Origin: G965222505 sp965222505
GTDB lineage: Bacteria; Bacteroidota; Rhodothermia; Rhodothermales; DATKEJ01
Direction of reading: 5' to 3'
DNA length: 64,000 bases
Assembly (NCBI GenBank): GCA_965222505.1
Contig: OZ244956.1
Location: forward strand, 1,488,001 to 1,552,000
In this document: in pieces, positions 62,648-64,000 of the stretch
Position numbering within the stretch: position 1 is the first letter of the stretch
How the letters are laid out: the number at the start of each line of letters is the position of its first letter
Position numbers and translations under genes: made by a program
Notes under the pieces: model-generated
Told to the model about the DNA's origin: nothing
Database searches by the model: none
What the model saw: only the letters and a program-made list of their open reading frames with translations

Positions 62648-62774
62648 TTATAACGGCCCAAGTTCAGCCGACCCGGGCTGAGGGCAAAACTTACGAAGTC
62701 GTGCAGAAAGTCGCACGTTCCCAGTCGCCAGCGCCGAACCTAACGCCCTGGGTCGGCTGGAACGGTTGTTATAC
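62648..62774 (-). repeat. attC 52 (cassette of genes 62958 and 63418)
   Basis: R'' GTATAAC, R' GTTATAA; left arm TTCAGCCGACC. It is the last site seen; the cassette to its right continues past the window. Confidence 0.92.
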
Positions 62775-62792
62775 GCCATAGCTCCACGAAAT

Positions 62793-62907
62793 AATCCTGA
62801 CCGAGTCAGCCATACACTTCGAAGCCTAGCACTGCTTCCACCTTGGCTTCATACTCCGATGAATCGTATCTTAAACTTCGTGTGCCGACGGAAACGGCTA
62901 CCAAGGA
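62793..62907. other. attC-like relict leader, McrA-like cassette
   Basis: About 115 bp from AATCCTGACCGAGTCAGCC to GTGCCGACGGAAACGGCTAC, before the plus-strand genes at 62958 and 63418. Confidence 0.4.
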
Positions 62908-62957
62908 AGAAACCTTGGAACACTGGATTATACCGCATAAGATGAGAGACCAATATC

Positions 62958-63326
62958 GTGGTGGAAAAAGACTTACAATGGACATATGAAGAGCTTATTC
63001 TTGCTCTGAACTGCTATCTGCAGATGAAAACTGAAGGCCGTCGCCTCAAGCCTTCTGACCATGAAGCGCAAGACCTAAGCACTCAACTCAAGAATCTACG
63101 CATACACTCAGAGGAATCCAGAACAGATTCCTTTCGCAGTCCAGATGCAGTCTCTATGCAGGTAAACGGGTTTTCGCAATACGACAATGAGGCTCCCTTC
63201 CGGGCTAGACCAACGGGTGGTTCACGAAATAAATATGTCTGGCGCATCTATTCAAACGAACCAGATGCCGCAGCAATCATGGCCAAAGCCGTTCTCAAGG
63301 CCTTTAGCGGAAGAGATGCAGAATAG
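62958..63326 (+). CDS. Orphan protein resembling the N-terminal domain of McrA-type HNH nucleases
   Basis: 122 residues. WTYEELILALNCYLQM at the start and DSFRSPDAVSMQVNGFSQYD in the middle match the domain that precedes HNH in many restriction-type proteins (WT..E..lal..Y, FRnPngV.mKl.Nf). No HNH follows: the ORF stops and an unrelated gene begins. Either a domain-only protein or a truncated nuclease. The GTG start at 62958 is followed by a second GTG. Confidence 0.55.
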   Translation: MVEKDLQWTYEELILALNCYLQMKTEGRRLKPSDHEAQDLSTQLKNLRIHSEESRTDSFRSPDAVSMQVNGFSQYDNEAPFRARPTGGSRNKYVWRIYSNEPDAAAIMAKAVLKAFSGRDAE

Positions 63327-63417
63327 ACGAAGGCTTATCCGACAGCCAGTGCCGCTGGACAAGTGAAACATTAAACCGAAAACACCGCGTGCATAAGCAC
63401 GTGGGAGTCTATTGAGC

Positions 63418-63915
63418 ATGAAAATGACACGAAAGAAGAATAAGGTCAGATTTGGAGCCTTACCACCCATTCATCACTTTATGCTCAATCCCTATCCCGA
63501 GATGCGACTCACAAGCTGCCCTTGGTGTCATGAAAAGACCGGTCAACGAAAACGGCCTTTATTGATTCATATTGAACCGCAAACGATGATTGCGCTCAAC
63601 TACACCAATCGCTTTTGCAAAGCATGTGATTTGCTCATTGGCCATAAGCACGAAATCGAGCACTACTTGACGGAGATGTTTGCGAGGATGAATCCGTCGA
63701 TTATTGGCAATCCCTATCTGATCTTCGCAACGGTCAAGCGAAAGGCTTGGCAGACGGGGATGCGTCAATCGATAGGAGTTCAGCAGATGCGCGCCCATGT
63801 GAGTGATTTCAAGAGTTATCAGGAACTGCGGATGACCCAAGGGGGCTGGTGTGAGGAAGGCCAAGAGCCGCCGTTGATGGAACCGCCCGAGCCGAGAGTA
63901 TGGGTCAAGCGTTAA
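63418..63915 (+). CDS. Hypothetical zinc-ribbon protein
   Basis: 165 residues from ATG 63418. Two Cys pairs, CPWCH and CKACD, about 31 residues apart, suggest a zinc ribbon. The rest (IEHYLTEMFARMNPSIIGNPYLIFATVKRK) is basic and helical. It is unrecognised. The end is proline-rich (EPPLMEPPEPRVWVKR). Confidence 0.6.
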   Translation: MKMTRKKNKVRFGALPPIHHFMLNPYPEMRLTSCPWCHEKTGQRKRPLLIHIEPQTMIALNYTNRFCKACDLLIGHKHEIEHYLTEMFARMNPSIIGNPYLIFATVKRKAWQTGMRQSIGVQQMRAHVSDFKSYQELRMTQGGWCEEGQEPPLMEPPEPRVWVKR

Positions 63916-63932
63916 GGGGAGGGACCATCCCC
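63916..63932 (+). terminator. Weak hairpin after the zinc-ribbon gene
   Basis: GGGGA (63916-63920) can pair with TCCCC (63928-63932) directly after the stop; a short T-run (CTTT) follows at 63936. Stem length is only 5 bp. Confidence 0.3.
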
Positions 63933-64000
63933 CCGCTTTAACCGCTACTAGGTGTTGGGCTATCTCCAAATCGCTTAGGGCAAGTTGTGATGTCAGCCTG

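Noticed and set aside
1280..62774. Reading the attC sites in plus-strand orientation (integrase to the left)
   Set aside because: Both edges fit the loose core consensus, but the internal boxes match classical attC only on the minus strand, and attC subtypes track the body to their right, not to their left.
1..64000. CRISPR array
   Set aside because: The regularly recurring sequences are attC sites about 123 bp long with bodies of 250 bp to 9 kb; there are no short uniform repeats and spacers, and no cas genes.
1..64000. Integron integrase, tRNA or rRNA genes
   Set aside because: I looked for tyrosine-recombinase motifs among the large ORFs and for obvious RNA genes and saw none. The integrase is expected beyond the right end.

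Overview
This window is almost entirely a chromosomal-integron (superintegron) cassette array. I count 52 attC-like sites of about 122-128 bp, all in one orientation, with 51 complete cassette bodies between them. The host looks like a member of the Bacteroidota/Rhodothermota. The evidence is a type IX secretion (T9SS) type-A sorting domain at 3338-4255, two secreted plant-type LRR proteins ending in dockerin-like calcium loops, adhesins with endosialidase-chaperone (S74-like) tails, and a Vps10/BNR lipoprotein. Base composition is near 50% GC, with AT-rich islands. No integrase gene, attI, rRNA or tRNA is visible.

Orientation. Read on the minus strand, each site starts with RYYYAAC-AA-CCGTT and ends with CTGAACTTGGGCC-GTTRRRY, which resembles classical attC sites. 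Each mobile unit is therefore a gene body plus the attC on its LEFT in plus coordinates, and the integrase should lie to the right of base 64000. Two observations confirm this. All 15 copies of the family-A cassette carry the same attC subtype on their left, while the sites on their right vary. Repeated blocks such as 17677-18065 and 33610-33998 consist of left attC plus body. Fifteen gene cassettes are in the canonical (minus) orientation and ten carry genes on the plus strand.

Layout. 1-1279: end of a cassette with a proteasome-like gene fragment and a MazF-type toxin pair. 1280-10430: S74 adhesin, T9SS-sorted protein, a restriction-modification system with a circularly permuted cytosine methyltransferase, and an LRR protein. 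10430-12108: non-coding families C and A. 12109-15340: prokaryotic Argonaute plus SIR2 cassette. 15381-16705 and 22701-24025: two copies of one IS256-family element, the first inside an attC and the second inside a gene. 16797-24252: membrane protein, DUF433/DUF5615 TA pair, BNR lipoprotein and FkbM methyltransferase. 24370-33616: a single 9.2-kb cassette with five overlapping genes: DUF4338 (DruA-like), NurA, HNH-HerA, a Mre11/SbcD/YhaO-like phosphoesterase and a Rad50/SbcC/YhaN-like ATPase. 34109-37982: NTF2-like gene and a cupin gene split by an IS21-family element. 38000-64000: TA modules (HigBA-like, HepT/MntA, PIN), DUF3800, methyltransferase, a second LRR protein, a second S74 adhesin, an HNH/DUF4160/DUF2442 operon, orphan proteins, and most copies of the ORF-poor families A and B.

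How it works together. The content is typical accessory material: anti-phage systems (RM, pAgo-SIR2, the NurA-HerA-Mre11/Rad50-like operon), addiction modules that stabilise the array, surface and secreted proteins, and a large fraction (26 of 51 bodies) of short repeated cassettes without a convincing gene. The strongest candidate for an undescribed system is the five-gene cassette at 24370-33616.
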